A DNA stretch of 64,000 nt, taken from Blastococcus sp. VKM Ac-2987 (GTDB lineage Bacteria; Actinomycetota; Actinomycetes; Mycobacteriales; Geodermatophilaceae). The stretch lies in contig NZ_JAPVBG010000001.1 in assembly GCF_026967805.1 (NCBI RefSeq), forward strand, positions 1,131,143 through 1,195,142. Direction: 5' to 3'. Shown one piece after another: positions 8,068 through 17,315 of this stretch (position 1 is the stretch's first letter; each line of letters begins with the position of its first letter). The position numbers were made by a program, and so were the translations under genes. The notes beneath the pieces were generated by a model. The model saw only the letters and a list, made by a program, of their open reading frames with translations, had not been told where the DNA came from and ran no database searches.

Positions 8068-9579
8068 ATGCTCGGTGCCGTGAGCGAACCCCTGGACCAC
8101 GAGCGCTGCTATCGCGCCGTCGCCGGCCGGGACGCGCGCTTCGACGGCTGGTTCTTCACCGCGGTGCGCACCACGGGCATCTACTGCCGGCCGTCCTGCC
8201 CCGCGCGCACCCCGCTGGCCCGCAACGTCGCCTTCTTCTCGACCGCGGCCGCGGCCCAGGGCGCCGGCTACCGCGCCTGCCGCCGGTGCCGGCCCGACGC
8301 CGCGCCGGGCTCACCGCAGTGGGACGTGCGCGCCGACGTCGTCGCCCGCGCCATGCGGCTGATCGCCGACGGGGAGGTCGAGCGATCCGGCGTCCCGGGC
8401 CTCGCCGCGCGCCTCGGCTACTCCGAGCGCCAGCTGCACCGGCTCGTCGTCGGCGAGCTGGGCGTGGGCCCCCTCGCACTGGCCCGCGCGCAACGCGCGC
8501 AGACCGCCAGGGTGCTGATCGAGACCACCGATCTGCCCATGGCCGACGTCGCCTTCGCGGCCGGGTTCGCCAGCATCCGCCAGTTCAACGACACCGTGCG
8601 CGAGGTGTTCGCCGCGACCCCCGGAGAGCTGCGCCGGGGCCGACGCGGCACGCACGGCGGGCCGCCCGGCTGGCTCTCCCTCCGGCTCACCGCCCGCGCC
8701 CCGTACGCGGCCGAGGAGGTGCTGCTCTTCCTCGGCGCGCACGCCGTCCCGGGCCTCGAGGAATGGGACGGGACGACGTTCTCGCGGGTCCTCGACCTGC
8801 CGCACGGCCCCGCGGTGGTCCGGCTCTCCCCCGCGCCCGACGGCGGCGCGGCGGTCAGCGCCCGGCTGCGCCTGACCGAGCTGCGCGACCTCGGCGCCGC
8901 GGTCAGCCGCTGCCGCCGGCTGCTCGACCTCGATGCCGACCCAGCCGCCGTCGACGACGTCCTCGCCGCCGACCCGGCGCTCGCCCCGCTCGTCGCCGCG
9001 GCCCCCGGGCGGCGGGTGCCCGCCTCCCCCGACGCCGACGAGCTGGCCGTGCGCGCCGTGCTCGGCCAGCAGGTGTCGGTCGCCGGCGCGCGCACCCTCA
9101 CCGCCCGCCTGGTCACGGCCGCCGGCACACCGCTGGCCGAGCCGGTCGGCAACCTCACCCACGCCTTCCCGCGGCCGGAGGCGCTCGCCGGTGCCGACCT
9201 CGGTGCCGTCGGGCTGACCGGTGCGCGCCGGCGCACCGTCGCCGCGCTGGCCACCGCCCTGGCCGACGGCGCCATCGCCCTCGGACCCGGCGCGGAGCGG
9301 GACGAGGCCGAGCGCGCACTGCTCGCCGTGCCCGGCATCGGGCCGTGGACGGCGGCGCTGGTCGGCCTGCGCGGGCTCGCCGACCCCGACGTCTGGCTCC
9401 CCGGCGACCTCGCGCTCCGGAAGTCGCTCGCCGCGCTGGGCAGCAGCGACGCCGACGCCGCGACCCGGTGGCGGCCGTGGCGCTCCTACGCCGTCCTGCA
9501 CCTGTGGGCGCTGGCCGTGCCGTCCCTCTTCACCCGCCCGATCCCAACCACCACCCCCGCCCTCCCGAGGAGCGCCTGA
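8068..9579 (+). CDS. Ada/AlkA fusion: methyl-phosphotriester sensor with 3-methyladenine glycosylase
   Basis: A 503-residue three-part protein. Residues about 8-80 are an Ada zinc domain with the four cysteines (YCRPSC near 39-44 and CRRC near 71-74), one of which accepts methyl groups from phosphotriesters. Residues 90-190 are an AraC-type helix-turn-helix (AARLGYSERQLHRLVVGELG). Residues 200-490 are AlkA, with its HhH-GPD motif VPGIGPWTAALVGLRG and the catalytic Asp in LPGDLALR. It should excise alkylated bases and activate alkylation-response genes. The start could be ATG 8068 or GTG 8080. Its stop shares a base with the ogt start (TGATG). Confidence 0.87.
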   Translation: MLGAVSEPLDHERCYRAVAGRDARFDGWFFTAVRTTGIYCRPSCPARTPLARNVAFFSTAAAAQGAGYRACRRCRPDAAPGSPQWDVRADVVARAMRLIADGEVERSGVPGLAARLGYSERQLHRLVVGELGVGPLALARAQRAQTARVLIETTDLPMADVAFAAGFASIRQFNDTVREVFAATPGELRRGRRGTHGGPPGWLSLRLTARAPYAAEEVLLFLGAHAVPGLEEWDGTTFSRVLDLPHGPAVVRLSPAPDGGAAVSARLRLTELRDLGAAVSRCRRLLDLDADPAAVDDVLAADPALAPLVAAAPGRRVPASPDADELAVRAVLGQQVSVAGARTLTARLVTAAGTPLAEPVGNLTHAFPRPEALAGADLGAVGLTGARRRTVAALATALADGAIALGPGAERDEAERALLAVPGIGPWTAALVGLRGLADPDVWLPGDLALRKSLAALGSSDADAATRWRPWRSYAVLHLWALAVPSLFTRPIPTTTPALPRSA

Positions 9580-10109
9580 TGACCGGTTCCGTCCGGCACG
9601 CCACCGTCGCCACCCCGCCCGGCCCGTTCACCGCGGTCGTCACGACCGACGGCGACGGCCGGGAGCTCGTCCTCGCCAGCGGCTGGACCGCCGACGTCGC
9701 CGACCTGCTCGCCGTCGTGCACCCCGCCCTGCGGCCGGCCGCGTCCGAGGCGGTCGCCCGGGTGCCCGTCCTCGACACCGTGGAGGCCTTCGTCGCCGGC
9801 GACGTCAGCGCCATCGACGACGTCGCCGTCCAGCAGCGGTCCGGGCCCTTCCTCCAGGAGGCGTGGGTGGTCCTGCGGACCGTGCCCGCGGGCCGGCCCG
9901 ACACCTACGCCGGCTTCGCCGCCCGGTGCGGCCGTCCCGCCGCGGTGCGCGCCGCCGCCAACGCCTGCGCCCGCAACGCCGCCGCCCTCTTCGTGCCCTG
10001 CCACCGGGTGCTCGGCTCCGACGGCGGGCTGGGCGGCTTCCGCTGGGGGACGCCGGTGAAGCGCTGGCTGCTCGACCACGAGGCCGCGCACGCGACCGTC
10101 CCCGCCTGA
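9579..10109 (+). CDS. ogt: Methylated-DNA-[protein]-cysteine S-methyltransferase
   Basis: A 176-residue O6-alkylguanine-DNA methyltransferase. The C-terminal domain carries the suicide-acceptor motif FVPCHRVLGSDGGLGGF, with Cys in PCHRV, and the preceding arginine-finger helix region AAVRAAANACARNA. It removes alkyl groups from O6 of guanine by irreversible transfer to Cys. Coupled translation with the upstream Ada/AlkA protein makes this an alkylation-repair operon in which the upstream protein is probably sensor, regulator and glycosylase, and this one supplies the O6 activity that the fusion lacks. Confidence 0.9.
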   Translation: MTGSVRHATVATPPGPFTAVVTTDGDGRELVLASGWTADVADLLAVVHPALRPAASEAVARVPVLDTVEAFVAGDVSAIDDVAVQQRSGPFLQEAWVVLRTVPAGRPDTYAGFAARCGRPAAVRAAANACARNAAALFVPCHRVLGSDGGLGGFRWGTPVKRWLLDHEAAHATVPA

Positions 10110-10115
10110 CTCCCC

Positions 10116-10177
10116 GGGCATAGGAGGCTATGCCTACGGTTCACGGCCCTGATCCGTAGGCAAAGCCTCCTATGCCC
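10116..10177. repeat. Long inverted repeat after ogt
   Basis: Two 24-base arms (10116-10139 and 10154-10177) are inverted copies with one mismatch, separated by 14 bases. The left arm holds a smaller palindrome, GCATAG-GAGG-CTATGC. It lies 6 bases after the ogt stop and could fold into a very stable hairpin, so it may act as a terminator; there is no T-tract. The length and near-identity of the arms also fit a REP-like mobile palindrome. Confidence 0.75.
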
Positions 10178-10230
10178 CCCACCCGCGAGGCTGACCCGAA
10201 CTGTCGGACCCGTCCGGCAGGGTCCCCGCC

Positions 10231-11310
10231 ATGGATGCCGCTTCCCTGCTCCTCGGGCTCCTCCTCGGTGCACTGCTGGCCACGGCCGTCACCCTCGGCG
10301 TCGTCACGCTGCTGGCCCGCCGCCGCCCGGCGGACGCCGGCCTGGAACCGGTGCACGAGTCGCTGGACCACCTGCACCGGCTGCTCGCCGGGATGGAGCG
10401 CGCCCGCGCCACCGCCCACGGCGAGCTGCGGGAGCAGATGGGCACCGTCGGCCACGCCTCCGCCCAGCTCAAGCACGAGACCGCCGCGCTGGTCACCGCC
10501 CTGCGCACGCCGCACGTCCGCGGTCGCTGGGGCGAGGTGCAGCTGCGCCGGGTGGTGGAGGTGGCCGGGCTGCTCGAGCACTGCGACTTCGTCGAGCAGC
10601 CGGCCGGCACCAACGACGAGGGCGCGGGCGTGCGCCCCGACCTGGTCGTCACCCTCGCCGACGGCCGCCAGGTGATCGTCGACGCCAAGGTGCCGTTCAC
10701 CGGCTACATCGAGGCCGTGCAGGCCGAGGACCGGGGGGTGCGGGCCGAGCGCGTCGCGATGCACGCCCGCCAGCTGCGCGCCCACGTCGATGCGCTGGCC
10801 GCCCGGCGCTACCCGACCGCCTTCCGCCCGGCCGCGCCGTTCACCGTCCTGTTCGTGCCGTCCGACGGCTTCCTCACCACCGCCCTGGAGGCCGAGCCGG
10901 GGCTGCTCGAGCACGGGTTCGCCCGGGACGTCGTCCTGGCGACGCCGAGCACGCTGCTGGCCCTGCTGCGCACGGTGGCCTACTCCTGGCGGCAGGAGCG
11001 GCTGGCGCGCGACGCCGACCAGGTGCTGGAGGTGGGCCGCCGCCTGCACGCCCGCCTGAGCACCCTCTCCGGCCACCTCACCCGCCTTGGTTCGGCCCTG
11101 TCGACGACGTTGAGCCGCTACAACGAGACGGTCGGCTCCTACGAACGCTCGGTGCTGACCGCGGCGCGGCGCTTCGACGACCTGGGGATCGCGGAGTCCC
11201 CCGTGCCGGAGCCGGTGGCCGTCGAGGCCACGATCCGCACCCTCCGGCCCACCGACGACATCGGCCTCCTGGACACCGCCGAGCGGGAGCGCGACGGCAC
11301 GTCCGGCTGA
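10231..11310 (+). CDS. rmuC: DNA recombination protein RmuC
   Basis: A 359-residue protein with an N-terminal membrane segment at about 3-27 (LLLGLLLGALLATAVTLGVV), a short coiled region, and the RmuC nuclease-like core: RGRWGEVQLRRVVEVAGLL, RPDLVVTLADGRQVIVDAKV (PD-(D/E)xK-like Asp and DAK), FVPSDGFLTTAL and TPSTLLALLRTVAYSWRQE. RmuC proteins limit recombination at inverted repeats and are thought to be restriction-endonuclease-fold nucleases. It stands alone, with inverted repeats upstream. The short N-terminal coiled coil is usual for actinobacterial forms. Confidence 0.9.
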   Translation: MDAASLLLGLLLGALLATAVTLGVVTLLARRRPADAGLEPVHESLDHLHRLLAGMERARATAHGELREQMGTVGHASAQLKHETAALVTALRTPHVRGRWGEVQLRRVVEVAGLLEHCDFVEQPAGTNDEGAGVRPDLVVTLADGRQVIVDAKVPFTGYIEAVQAEDRGVRAERVAMHARQLRAHVDALAARRYPTAFRPAAPFTVLFVPSDGFLTTALEAEPGLLEHGFARDVVLATPSTLLALLRTVAYSWRQERLARDADQVLEVGRRLHARLSTLSGHLTRLGSALSTTLSRYNETVGSYERSVLTAARRFDDLGIAESPVPEPVAVEATIRTLRPTDDIGLLDTAERERDGTSG

Positions 11311-11519
11311 CACCGCGGCGACCGCGGAACGACCGGCGACGACGTCGGTGGACGAACCCGTCCGCACCGCGTGTCCCAAGCACCACGCTGCGTTACTGGA
11401 TCACCACGGGTGCCCGACGACGCGGCGCCGTCCTCCCACGAACTCCCAGCTGGGGTCGCTACCGTTGCCCGGAAGGTCGGCCAGGCGGGTCGCCCTGCGG
11501 AACGGGACGGAGGTGCGCC

Positions 11520-12239
11520 ATGGCCACGGCGAGCACGGCGGGCGCATGGCAGGGCGGCGGGCGCCCCGAGCGGCCGCAGCCCGCACGCGCACCGCGTCCT
11601 CCCGTCGGCGGCGACCGCCCGGGCCGGCCTTCGCGGCCGCCCGTGCCCGCACCCGGCCGGGCCGGCGAGCGGCTGCGCGCCGCCGAGCGGGAGCACGGCT
11701 ACGACCGCTACGCCCAGCCGCCCGCACCCGGTGCCCGGCGGCACGACTCCGCGCCCGGCCGTCCCGCCGCGCGGCACGACTCCGCACCCGGTGCCCGGCG
11801 GCACGACTCCGCGCCCGGCCGTCCCGCCGCGCGGGCCGCCCAGGAGCGTGCCCGCGGTGGCACCGCTGCTCCGGCCGCCACCCGCGAGAGCAAGCTCCGC
11901 GGTTCGCTGGCCGTCCTGGGCATGTTCCTGCTGACCCTCGCGGGCTGCGCCGTCGACTCCTTCGTCGGCATGGGCCTGGGCATGATCACGCTGGTCGCCC
12001 TGTCGGCCAGCACGGCGGCCGCCGCCCTGCTCGTCCGACGGCGGGACCTGCTGTCGGTCATCGTGGCGCCGCCGCTGGTCTTCGTCCTGGTCGCCGTGGT
12101 CAACATCAGCCTGGCCCCGTCGGCGACGCTCAACCTGCCGACCATGGCCACGCTGCTGGTCCGCGGCTTCCCCACCATGGCCGTCGCGACCGCCATCGCC
12201 GTGGTGCTGACGCTGGTCCGGCTGGTCACCCGCCGCTGA
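11520..12239 (+). CDS. DUF6542-type membrane protein with repetitive proline-rich N-terminus
   Basis: 239 residues. The first 120 are low-complexity Pro/Arg/Ala sequence that includes a duplicated 20-residue unit (RHDSAPGRPAARHDSAPGA). The C-terminal half has four likely membrane segments: about 128-150 (LAVLGMFLLTLAGCAVDSFV), 153-173, 180-200 and 212-235. Its position beside ispH matches actinobacterial DUF6542 proteins, whose function is unknown. The ATG at 11520 follows GGGACGGAGG. The family name rests on recall of context and topology rather than a search. Confidence 0.7.
   Translation: MATASTAGAWQGGGRPERPQPARAPRPPVGGDRPGRPSRPPVPAPGRAGERLRAAEREHGYDRYAQPPAPGARRHDSAPGRPAARHDSAPGARRHDSAPGRPAARAAQERARGGTAAPAATRESKLRGSLAVLGMFLLTLAGCAVDSFVGMGLGMITLVALSASTAAAALLVRRRDLLSVIVAPPLVFVLVAVVNISLAPSATLNLPTMATLLVRGFPTMAVATAIAVVLTLVRLVTRR
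11724..11834 (+). repeat. 60-base tandem repeat inside the DUF6542 gene
   Basis: A unit starting GCACCCGGTGCCCGGCGGCA at 11724 recurs at 11784, exactly 60 bases later and identical over about 50 bases. As 60 is divisible by 3, the duplication keeps frame and adds 20 residues to the proline-rich linker. Copy number may vary between strains. Confidence 0.85.
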
Positions 12240-12248
12240 TCCTCCCGT

Positions 12249-12302
12249 CCCACGACGGAGCCCCGGTCCCGCTGAGCGGGACCGGGGCTCGGTCGTCGTG
12301 GG
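12249..12302. terminator. Bidirectional terminator between the DUF6542 gene and ispH
   Basis: A near-perfect hairpin: GAGCCCCGGTCCCGCT (12258-12273) pairs with AGCGGGACCGGGGCTC (12275-12290), and outer arms CCCACGAC (12249) and GTCGTGGG (12295) extend it. It sits between two convergent genes and ends one base before the ispH stop codon, so it can serve both transcripts. Confidence 0.8.
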
Positions 12303-13271
12303 TCAGTCGGCGGCGGGGCCGCTCAGCCGGGGCTTGCGCAGCTCGTGCGGCAGGGCGAACACCAGCCGCTCCTCGGCGGCCTTGACGGTCTCCACGTCGG
12401 GGAAGCCCTGCGCGGCGAGGTAGTCGAGCACCTCGCTGACCAGGATCTCCGGGACCGAGGCGCCACTGGTCACGCCCACGGTCGCCACGCCCTCGAGCCA
12501 GGCCGGGTCGATCTCGGCGGCGTAGTCGACGAGGTGGCTGGCGCGCGCACCGGCTTCCAGGGCGACCTCCACCAGCCGGACGGAGTTCGACGAGTTGGTG
12601 GAACCGACCACGAGCACCAGGTCGCACTCGCCGGCCATCTTCTTCACGGCCTGCTGCCGGTTCTGCGTGGCGTAGCAGATGTCGTCACTCGGCGGCGACT
12701 GCAGCCCCGGGAACCGGTTCTTCAGCTGGTCCACCGTCGCCAGGGTCTCGTCGACGGACAGCGTGGTCTGGGACAGCCAGACCACCTTCTCCGGGTCGCG
12801 CACCTGGACGTTCGCGACGTCCTCGGGGCCGTCGACGAGCTGGATGTGCGTCGGGGCCTCACCGGAGGTGCCTTCGACCTCCTCGTGCCCGCGGTGCCCG
12901 ATCAGCAGGATGTCGTAGTCGTCGCGGGCGAAGCGCTTGGCCTCCTGGTGCACCTTGGTGACCAGCGGGCAGGTGGCGTCGATCGTGTGCAGCTGCCGGT
13001 CGGCCGCCTCCTGGTGCACCGCCGGGGAGACCCCGTGGGCGCTGAAGACGACGACCGAGCCCTCGGGCACCTCGTCGGTCTCGTCCACGAAGATCGCGCC
13101 ACGCCGCTCGAGCGTCGCGACGACGTGCTTGTTGTGGACGATCTGCTTCCGGACGTAGACGGGAGCGCCGTGGATCTCCAGGGCGCGCTCGACGGCGACC
13201 ACCGCCCGGTCCACGCCGGCGCAGTACCCCCGGGGATCGGCCAGCAGGACACGTCCGCGCTGATCAGCCAT
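12303..13271 (-). CDS. ispH: 4-hydroxy-3-methylbut-2-enyl diphosphate reductase
   Basis: A 322-residue IspH (LytB) with the three cluster cysteines in [24 protein letters not shown] and [11 protein letters not shown], and the catalytic-site segment [16 protein letters not shown]. It is the last enzyme of the methylerythritol phosphate pathway, a [4Fe-4S] enzyme making IPP and DMAPP. The ATG at 13271 begins [19 protein letters not shown], as in actinobacterial homologues. It is divergent from the lipid-droplet-type gene, with about 145 bases between them that should hold both promoters. Confidence 0.96.
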   Translation of the reverse strand: MADQRGRVLLADPRGYCAGVDRAVVAVERALEIHGAPVYVRKQIVHNKHVVATLERRGAIFVDETDEVPEGSVVVFSAHGVSPAVHQEAADRQLHTIDATCPLVTKVHQEAKRFARDDYDILLIGHRGHEEVEGTSGEAPTHIQLVDGPEDVANVQVRDPEKVVWLSQTTLSVDETLATVDQLKNRFPGLQSPPSDDICYATQNRQQAVKKMAGECDLVLVVGSTNSSNSVRLVEVALEAGARASHLVDYAAEIDPAWLEGVATVGVTSGASVPEILVSEVLDYLAAQGFPDVETVKAAEERLVFALPHELRKPRLSGPAAD

Positions 13272-13415
13272 GCACCCATGGTAGGTGGGCCGGGACGACC
13301 GGGACGGCGGCCGCGGGTGGTCCGGGACACGGATGTGACCAGGCACATGCCCCCGGCGGGTGCATCGATGCTGGTCGGGTGTGTCGCACCGGTGGTTCTG
13401 GGGCACGCTGTGCGC

Positions 13416-14618
13416 ATGTCCCGTGAGATCCCCGAGGTCGTCCGTGCCGCCGCCGGTCTGGCGGCCACCGTGCTGGACGAGACCCGGAAGCTGCCCGAGA
13501 CCCTGCCCGGTCTGCCGGTGCGCATCATCGGCATGGCGATGCAGCACGCGATGAAGGTGCAGCAGACCTACGCCGGCTTCGTCGCCCGTGGCGACGAGCT
13601 GCTCGTCGGGCTGCGCGGCGATGCCGAGCCGGGGCTGGCCACCTTCGACGACGACGAGGAGCCCGCCACCGGCTTCCGCGACTCGGCCTTCGACCGCGTC
13701 GCCGCCGCCGACGCCGACGCGATCACCGACGCGGAGGTGGCCGACCTCCCCGACGACCCGGCCGCCGACGCCGTCGTCGCCGCGATCGACGACCTCGGCC
13801 AGGGCCTGGTGGAGGACCTCGCCGACGGCGCGGACGAGGCCCAGCAGAGCCTCGCCGACCTGCCCGCCGACGAGGCGCCGAGCACCGACGAGGTGCTCGA
13901 CGAGCTCGCCATCGACGAGATGGTCCCGGCGACGCCGGACACCGACCCGCTGACGCCGGGCACCGGCGACGCGGCGGCGGTCGAGGGCCCCGGCGACGCT
14001 GCGGCGACCGAGGACGCCGACGCCCTCGAGCGCGCCCTGCTGGAGAGCGACCCGGCGCCGGCCCCCGACACCGACGTCACGGCCGACGTCGCCACCTCCG
14101 TGGACGTCCTCACGCCCGAGGGCGGCATCGAGACCGTCGACGCCACGGTCACCGACGAGGGTGTCGCCGCCGTCGAGGCCCCGGCGGAGGAGCCCGGTAC
14201 CGACGAGACCGTCGCGACCACCGACGGCACCGCCACCGACACCGTGGACTCGGACGCCGGCTCGGACGTGGCCGTGGACGAGAGCGGCTCCCCCGTGGCC
14301 GAGGCGACCGGGTCGGCCACGGCGGACACCGCGGGGACCGACGCAGGCACGGCCCAGGGCGCGACGGACACCGCCACGGCCGAGACCTCCACCGCCCAGG
14401 CACCCGCCGAGGCCCCCGTCGACGGCTACGACAGCTTCTCGATCGCCCAGCTGCGCGGCCGGCTGCGCGGTTACCAGTTGAACTCGGTCTCCGACCTCCT
14501 GGCCTACGAGCAGGCCACCCGCGCCCGCGAGCCCTACCTGCGGATGCTGCGCAACCGGCTGGAGAAGCTCGAGGAGCAGGCGGTCGAGTCCAGCCCGCTC
14601 TCCCCGCGCGGCGCCTGA
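13416..14618 (+). CDS. Lipid-droplet-associated-type protein with long acidic linker
   Basis: 400 residues. The N-terminal 70 ([38 protein letters not shown]) form amphipathic helices like the actinobacterial lipid-droplet-associated proteins found between ispH and xseA. The middle, about 80-335, is a highly acidic Ala/Asp/Glu/Thr linker without predicted structure. The last 60 residues ([40 protein letters not shown]) form a conserved helical tail. The protein is probably a lipid- or membrane-surface factor. The name follows context and the N-terminus; direct function is unknown. Confidence 0.75.
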   Translation: MSREIPEVVRAAAGLAATVLDETRKLPETLPGLPVRIIGMAMQHAMKVQQTYAGFVARGDELLVGLRGDAEPGLATFDDDEEPATGFRDSAFDRVAAADADAITDAEVADLPDDPAADAVVAAIDDLGQGLVEDLADGADEAQQSLADLPADEAPSTDEVLDELAIDEMVPATPDTDPLTPGTGDAAAVEGPGDAAATEDADALERALLESDPAPAPDTDVTADVATSVDVLTPEGGIETVDATVTDEGVAAVEAPAEEPGTDETVATTDGTATDTVDSDAGSDVAVDESGSPVAEATGSATADTAGTDAGTAQGATDTATAETSTAQAPAEAPVDGYDSFSIAQLRGRLRGYQLNSVSDLLAYEQATRAREPYLRMLRNRLEKLEEQAVESSPLSPRGA

Positions 14619-14682
14619 GCGGACCCCACCCCCGGCCAGGGGGCGTCCGGGAGGTGTCGGAGCCGTCTGACACGCTCGGGGC

Positions 14683-15924
14683 ATGACCGCCCCGTCGAGC
14701 CCGGAGGCCCCCTGGCCGGTGCGCACGGTGGCCCGCAAGGTCGCCGACTGGATCGGCCGCCTCGGCGAGGTGTGGGTCGAGGGCCAGGTCGCGCAGCTGT
14801 CCCGGCGCAGCGGCGCGGCGACGATCTTCCTCACCCTGCGCGACCCGGCCGCCGATCTCTCCGTCCCGGTCACCTGCCACCGCGACGTCGCCGAGCGCCC
14901 CGGGCTGGAGCTCACCGAGGGCGCCCGCGTCATCGTGCGGGCCCGGCCGGACTACTACGTCGCCCGCGGCTCCTTCTCGCTGCGGGCCACCGAGATCCGG
15001 GCGGTCGGCCTCGGCGAGCTGCTCGCCCGCATCGAGCGGATCCGCCGGCTGCTCGCCGCCGAGGGGTTGTTCGACGCCTCCCGCAAGCGGCCGCTGCCCT
15101 TCGCCCCCCGCGTCGTGGGGCTGGTCACCGGCCGGGACAGCGCCGCCGAGCGCGACGTGCTCGTGACCGCCCGCCGCCGCTGGCCGGCGGTGCGCTTCAC
15201 CGTGCACAACTGCGCCGTCCAGGGGCCGCAGGCGGCGGCCAACGTCATCGAGGGCCTCCGCGCGCTGGACGCCGACCCCGCGGTCGAGGTCATCGTCGTC
15301 GCGCGCGGCGGTGGCTCCGTCGAGGACCTGCTGCCCTTCTCCGACGAGGGCCTGGTGCGGGCGATCGCCGGGTGCCGCACCCCGGTGGTCACCGCCGTCG
15401 GCCACGAGACCGACACCACGCTGGTCGACCACGCCGCCGACGTGCGGGCCGCCACCCCCACCGACGCCGCGCACCGCATCGTGCCCGAGATCGGCGAGCA
15501 GCGGCGGCTGGTCGACGGCCTGCGCGCCCGGGCCAGGCACCTCGTCACCGCCCGGCTGGAGCAGCAGCAGCGCTGGCTGGAGTCGGTGCGCACGCGCCCG
15601 GTGCTGGCCTCCCCCGACCGGCTGCTGCACGGCCGGGAGGACGACGTGCTCGCCCTGCGCACCCGAGCGCGGCGCACCCTCACCCACCGCGTCGAGGCCG
15701 CCGAGCGCGACCTCGAGCACGCCCGGGCGCGGGTGGCCGCGCTCAGCCCTGCCGCCACCCTCGAGCGCGGCTACGCGGTGGTGCAGCAGGACGACGGCTC
15801 GCTGGTGCGCGATCCCGCCGCGGTGGCCGACGGCGAGCTGCTGCGGGTACGGGTCGCCGGCGGCCGGCTCGCCGTCCGCGTCGACCGCGCCGCCGAACCC
15901 ACCCCCCAGGAGGACCCCGCATGA
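14683..15924 (+). CDS. xseA: Exodeoxyribonuclease VII large subunit
   Basis: A 413-residue protein with an N-terminal OB-fold ([20 protein letters not shown]) and the catalytic domain: [59 protein letters not shown] and [14 protein letters not shown] helical region follows for binding XseB. ExoVII degrades single-stranded DNA in both directions to acid-soluble oligomers. Its stop overlaps the xseB start (ATGA), so the subunits are co-translated. Confidence 0.95.
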   Translation: MTAPSSPEAPWPVRTVARKVADWIGRLGEVWVEGQVAQLSRRSGAATIFLTLRDPAADLSVPVTCHRDVAERPGLELTEGARVIVRARPDYYVARGSFSLRATEIRAVGLGELLARIERIRRLLAAEGLFDASRKRPLPFAPRVVGLVTGRDSAAERDVLVTARRRWPAVRFTVHNCAVQGPQAAANVIEGLRALDADPAVEVIVVARGGGSVEDLLPFSDEGLVRAIAGCRTPVVTAVGHETDTTLVDHAADVRAATPTDAAHRIVPEIGEQRRLVDGLRARARHLVTARLEQQQRWLESVRTRPVLASPDRLLHGREDDVLALRTRARRTLTHRVEAAERDLEHARARVAALSPAATLERGYAVVQQDDGSLVRDPAAVADGELLRVRVAGGRLAVRVDRAAEPTPQEDPA

Positions 15925-16142
15925 GCGCCACCGACGAGCGCGGCCCCGAGCCGGCGACCACCTACGAGCAGGCCCGGGAGGAGCTCGCCGACGTCGTCCG
16001 CCGGCTCGAGGCCGGTGGCCTCACGCTGGAGGAGTCGCTGGCCCTGTGGGAGCGCGGCGAGGAGCTGGCCCGCCTGTGCCAGCACTGGCTGGACCGCGCC
16101 CGCGAGCGCCTGGCCGCAGCGGCGCCCCCCGACGACGCCTGA
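15921..16142 (+). CDS. xseB: Exodeoxyribonuclease VII small subunit
   Basis: A 73-residue helical protein with the XseB signature: YEQAREELADVVRRLEAGGL, then LEESLALWERGEELARLCQ. The ATG is inside the xseA stop, preceded by CAGGAGGACC. Several small subunits coat each large subunit in the enzyme. The length is normal for the family. Confidence 0.95.
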   Translation: MSATDERGPEPATTYEQAREELADVVRRLEAGGLTLEESLALWERGEELARLCQHWLDRARERLAAAAPPDDA

Positions 16143-16175
16143 GCCGCGAGCGGTCCGGCGGGTCAGGCCGGCGGA

Positions 16176-16445
16176 TCAGGCGGGCGGGCGGAGCCGGGTG
16201 TCCGGGGCCACCACGAGCCCGGCGTCGACGAGGGCGGCCAGCACTCGCTCGACGCGCTGCTGCAGCACCGCGGACGGGCGGGCGCCGGCGGACTCCTCCT
16301 CGAGGCAGCGCGCCAGCACGTCCCGCACGTCGGTCGACCCGGGCACCCGGGCCACCGGGATGCGGGTGACCATGCCGCACGCGCACGACCCCCCGTCGGC
16401 CGGAGCCCGGTGATCACTGCTCGTGCAGTCCTCGCGTGCCAGCAT
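16176..16445 (-). CDS. Small protein of unknown function (89 aa)
   Basis: An 89-residue reading frame starting at ATG 16445, with GAGGAG six bases upstream. The N-terminus has CTSSDHRAPADGGSCACGMV, with three cysteines and a histidine that might bind metal. The C-terminal half is helical (STDVRDVLARCLEEESAGAR, LQQRVERVLAALVDAGLVVA). It is convergent with xseB. I do not recognise a family; the good ribosome site and protein-like C-terminus are the reasons for calling it. Confidence 0.55.
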   Translation of the reverse strand: MLAREDCTSSDHRAPADGGSCACGMVTRIPVARVPGSTDVRDVLARCLEEESAGARPSAVLQQRVERVLAALVDAGLVVAPDTRLRPPA

Positions 16446-16581
16446 CCGGGGCTCCTCAGGCAGTCGGTTCAGTGGGTCGATGCCGACACCTTCCCGGCGG
16501 AGCCAGGCCGCCGCTGACGGACGCACCGGGCAGTCACCGAGTCGTGACCTCGCGATCGAGCCGCGGCCCCGGCCGGCGGGG

Positions 16582-17202
16582 TCAGGGCCGAACCGCGGCC
16601 GCCACGGCGGCCAGCTCGTCGTCGTCGGCCGACCCGGTGACCACCAGCGTGACCCCGTCGGCGACCCGCGACAGCGCGGTCTCCCCGCGCTCGGTGGTCG
16701 AGCGGGTCCACTGCTCGCCGCCCAGCTCGGTGACGCCGTCCTCCGTCGCGCCGTCGAGGACCGCGTCGACCGCCTCGGCGTCGGGGGCGCCGGAGACGAC
16801 GTAGCCGGCGTAGCCACCGGACGGCGTCAGGTAGCCGATCTGCAGGGTGACCGCGTCGCCCTCGGCCGCGTTGCCCGCGTCGGTGCGCGCGCTGGTCGGT
16901 CGGTAGTCCTCGCCCAGCCCGCCGGGGACCGGCACGGGGTGGTCCGCCCGCGACTGGGCCAGCTGGATCGTGGTGGAGGGGTCGACCTCGCGCACCGGGT
17001 CCCCGGGGTCGTTCTTGAACGCGATCCAGCCCACGATCAGCAGGCTGATCACCACCAGCGGCAGCAGCGAGCGCAGCATGTTGGCCGCGCTCATCCGGTC
17101 GGCGCGCTGGACCGCGGACGACGGCGGCGGAACCTCCGCCCTGGAGGCGCCCGCGTCGTCGGGGACCTGGGGACGCTGGCTCGTCGGGCCGATTCCGGTC
17201 AT
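16582..17202 (-). CDS. DUF4245 membrane-anchored protein
   Basis: A 206-residue protein with a cytoplasmic N-terminus of about 42 residues, one membrane segment (LRSLLPLVVISLLIVGWIAF, about 43-63) and an extracytoplasmic domain of about 140 residues containing LQIGYLTPSGGYAGYVVSGA and GVTELGGEQWTRSTTERGET. This matches DUF4245, conserved in Actinobacteria and usually divergent from glpX, as here. Function is unknown. A role at the envelope is suggested only by topology. Confidence 0.85.
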   Translation of the reverse strand: MTGIGPTSQRPQVPDDAGASRAEVPPPSSAVQRADRMSAANMLRSLLPLVVISLLIVGWIAFKNDPGDPVREVDPSTTIQLAQSRADHPVPVPGGLGEDYRPTSARTDAGNAAEGDAVTLQIGYLTPSGGYAGYVVSGAPDAEAVDAVLDGATEDGVTELGGEQWTRSTTERGETALSRVADGVTLVVTGSADDDELAAVAAAVRP

Positions 17203-17315
17203 GCCCCTAGGATCGCAGGCGAGCTCTCCCCCACCTCGCCGCCCACGGCCCCGTCCCGGACCCCGCCCTGAGCCGGCGCGGGACCGGGCGGAGGGGGTCC
17301 TTCCCAGGAGGTCCT

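Noticed and set aside
12345-14618. A 757-codon open frame running antisense through ispH into the lipid-droplet-type gene
   Set aside because: The first half is the mirror of ispH and is His/Val/Arg-rich without domain character. The real gene begins at ATG 13416.
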